From Desulfobacterales bacterium (GTDB taxonomy: Bacteria > Desulfobacterota > Desulfobacteria > Desulfobacterales > C00003060), in the NCBI GenBank assembly GCA_020347085.1, contig CP070769.1:547493-555329 (forward strand): a stretch of DNA of 7,837 nucleotides. The letters are read 5' to 3'. The notes under the pieces were generated by a model. It did not search any database and was not told the DNA's origin. It saw nothing but the letters and a program-made list of their open reading frames with translations. Positions 6,911-7,837 of the stretch are shown piece after piece. Each line of letters opens with the position of its first letter. The stretch's first letter is position 1. The position numbers were made by a program, and so were the translations under genes.

Positions 6911-7564
6911 TTATGTCGTACAGCTTCCCATTATCTTCAATATCCGAGAAGTGAAGCCTCCCCGCCCTTCCGGGCGGGGCTTCCCGGATTTGAGGTAGAA
7001 TTCGTCCAGCATTTGCGGAAATTCCCTCCGGTCAGTGTGCTGTCGAGCCAGCTCTTTGAAGAAGAGTTGGTGCCTCTCATTGCTTTTGCATGCCTGTGTA
7101 ATTCCCAGTAAACCTCCTTTCAAATGATTCCTGTATGTGAAACCATCTTGAAGGGTTCTTTCATGCATCTCGATCGAGTCAGGCCTTGCCCCAACAAAAA
7201 ACATCTCACCTTTTGCGATGTTCCACAATTGAGGAATTTCATCGAGATACGAGTTCATAATAATTTTCCCTAAACGTGTCCTGTTCTTTGTCGGATAAGA
7301 CCTACTTCGGGACTCGGGTTTCTCGCGAATCCAACGGACGTGCGATGTCGTGACGGTTCGAAATTTCAGCATCTGGATCGCCCGGCCTTCGGATATGCGC
7401 GGCTCCCGGTGAAAAGCAGGGCCCGAATGTTTCGGTTTGAGAAAACCCTCGAGCTTAATTAGGAAAGCAATGAGAAGAATAAGAGGTCCCAGAACGATAA
7501 GTAAAATCCAAGCAAGAATATGATCAAAAAGATACTTGATACGGAGCTTTTTGTGAAGGGTCAT
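6911..7564 (-). CDS. Bacterial sugar transferase (polyprenyl-phosphate sugar-phosphate transferase), C terminus altered by a palindrome
   Basis: Enzymes of this family (PF02397, PglC/WcaJ type) transfer a sugar phosphate from a nucleotide sugar to undecaprenyl phosphate at the cytoplasmic face of the inner membrane, the first step of an O-unit, capsule or exopolysaccharide. The 217-residue product is of the short, single-domain type. It has one hydrophobic N-terminal segment (residues about 11-35) with Gly-Pro, then GPAFHREPRI, MLKFRT, RLGKIIMNSYLDEIPQLWN (catalytic Asp108-Glu109), KGEMFFVGARP and LKGGLLGITQ. The usual GPRP reads GARP. Residues 192-207 are encoded by a 48-bp palindrome (6942-6989), in place of the usual hydrophobic end of the domain. 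The start at 7564 is favoured by AGGA 7 bases upstream; the ATG at 7582 has no such site. It stands alone between the mla-like operon and a repeat, with no other glycan genes in view. Sugar substrate unknown. Confidence 0.85.
   Translation of the reverse strand: MTLHKKLRIKYLFDHILAWILLIVLGPLILLIAFLIKLEGFLKPKHSGPAFHREPRISEGRAIQMLKFRTVTTSHVRWIREKPESRSRSYPTKNRTRLGKIIMNSYLDEIPQLWNIAKGEMFFVGARPDSIEMHERTLQDGFTYRNHLKGGLLGITQACKSNERHQLFFKELARQHTDRREFPQMLDEFYLKSGKPRPEGRGGFTSRILKIMGSCTT
6942..6989. repeat. 48-bp palindromic element inside the sugar transferase reading frame
   Basis: The core is a perfect hairpin, CCCCGCCC-TTCC-GGGCGGGG (6960-6979). Outer arms ATCCGAGAAG (6942-6951) and CTTCCCGGAT (6980-6989) pair at 9 of 10 positions, with an 8-base asymmetric stretch between. 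The element is far more GC-rich than the surrounding gene. On the minus strand it is read in frame as SGKPRPEGRGGFTSR (residues 193-207), and its length is a multiple of three. It looks like an inserted repetitive palindrome, comparable in behaviour to protein-coding palindromic elements known in Rickettsia. No second copy is in the window. Confidence 0.7.
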
Positions 7565-7571
7565 CGGGATA

Positions 7572-7576
7572 TCCTG
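7572..7576 (-). promoter_or_regulatory. Ribosome binding site of the sugar transferase gene
   Basis: The minus strand reads CAGGA here, 7 bases before the ATG at 7564. It lies inside the short extension that an ATG at 7582 would open, and so favours the 217-residue product. Confidence 0.55.
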
Positions 7577-7664
7577 AAACATATTGAATTATCTTGTCAC
7601 CTTCCATACGACATGTTCCTCACGGTTTCCCATCGACAAAGGGCGATGAGAAATAACCAAGGCA

Positions 7665-7837
7665 ATTGAAGCTCCCTGCAGCAAGCTGCAGGGAATCTTC
7701 GACTGTAAGGAAGGGTACCATTTTTAGATTCGCTCGCTAACCCTGCAGCGACTCGACTGCCTTCGACAAGCTCAGGCCCCGAGCACGTCGAGGGGAGCTC
7801 GTCGAAGTCAAGCTACAGGGAATGCGCTCGCTGTTGC
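7665..7837. repeat. Mosaic palindromic repeat, copy 2 (cut by the window end)
   Basis: This is the direct-orientation counterpart of 2275-2539. Conserved blocks are 7665-7681, 7689-7696, 7700-7730, 7731-7749 and 7810-7837. The first hairpin is the perfect CCCTGCAG-CAAG-CTGCAGGG (7674-7693), where copy 1 has a different palindrome. The 119-base module of copy 1 is absent between 7730 and 7731. A 60-base palindromic module (7750-7809) sits in the loop of the second hairpin, which is simple in copy 1. The match reaches the last base of the window, so the repeat may continue. It lies 5' of the sugar transferase gene. Confidence 0.85.
7750..7809. repeat. 60-bp palindromic module inserted in a hairpin loop of repeat copy 2
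   Basis: The ends pair as an imperfect stem: CTTCGACAAGCTC (7761-7773) against GAGCTCGTCGAAG (7795-7807), with one mismatch. A further CCCC/GGGG stem (7777-7780 and 7792-7795) can form inside. Copy 1 lacks the module at 2511/2512, where the bases on either side form a CAAG loop. The module therefore splits a tetraloop exactly, which supports insertion here rather than loss from copy 1. Confidence 0.65.

Noticed and set aside
7590..7650. Short minus-strand frame MGNREEHVVWKVTR before the sugar transferase
   Set aside because: Only 14 codons with no ribosome binding site; could be the tail of a decayed gene but cannot be supported.

Overview
The window looks like a chromosomal piece of a Gram-negative (diderm) bacterium. 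The evidence is an outer-membrane lipoprotein of the MlaA family, a periplasmic MlaC-type lipid carrier and a large RND/MMPL-type transporter, all in one minus-strand operon. The mixture of a gingipain-like secreted protease with thrombospondin type 3 repeats, an mlaA/RND/mlaC operon and many dispersed palindromic repeats is what I would expect from a Desulfobacterota (deltaproteobacterial) genome or an environmental genome bin. That assignment is inference; no ribosomal marker is present.

Layout. Positions 1-116 are a short leader with an inverted repeat. A plus-strand gene (117-1814) encodes an exported C25-family cysteine protease with a calcium-binding TSP3 segment. A gene-free stretch of about 790 bases follows. 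Its first part (about 1815-2274) is rich in small hairpins and has no convincing gene. Its second part (2275-2539) is a mosaic repeat built of palindromes. From 2603 to 6717 there is a minus-strand operon read in the order mlaC-like, RND transporter, mlaA-like. Upstream of it on the same strand is a lone sugar-phosphate transferase (6911-7564), whose 3' end carries a 48-bp palindrome read in frame. The window ends in a second copy of the mosaic repeat (7665-7837), cut by the window edge.

How the genes fit together. In the classical Mla pathway, MlaA in the outer membrane hands phospholipid to the periplasmic carrier MlaC, which passes it to the inner-membrane ABC complex MlaFEDB. Here the inner-membrane partner next to mlaA and mlaC is an RND permease instead, and no ABC subunit is visible. 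This resembles the pairing of the RND protein HpnN with the MlaC-like HpnM in hopanoid export. The operon is therefore best read as an RND-based lipid shuttle between the membranes; substrate and direction are unknown. The sugar transferase would act at the cytoplasmic face of the inner membrane in envelope glycan assembly, but no other glycan genes are in view.

The most unusual content is non-coding. The two repeat copies share an almost identical skeleton but differ at four sites, and at each site one or both copies carry a different palindromic module, two of which sit in the loop of another palindrome. An unrelated palindrome is read through as protein in the sugar transferase.
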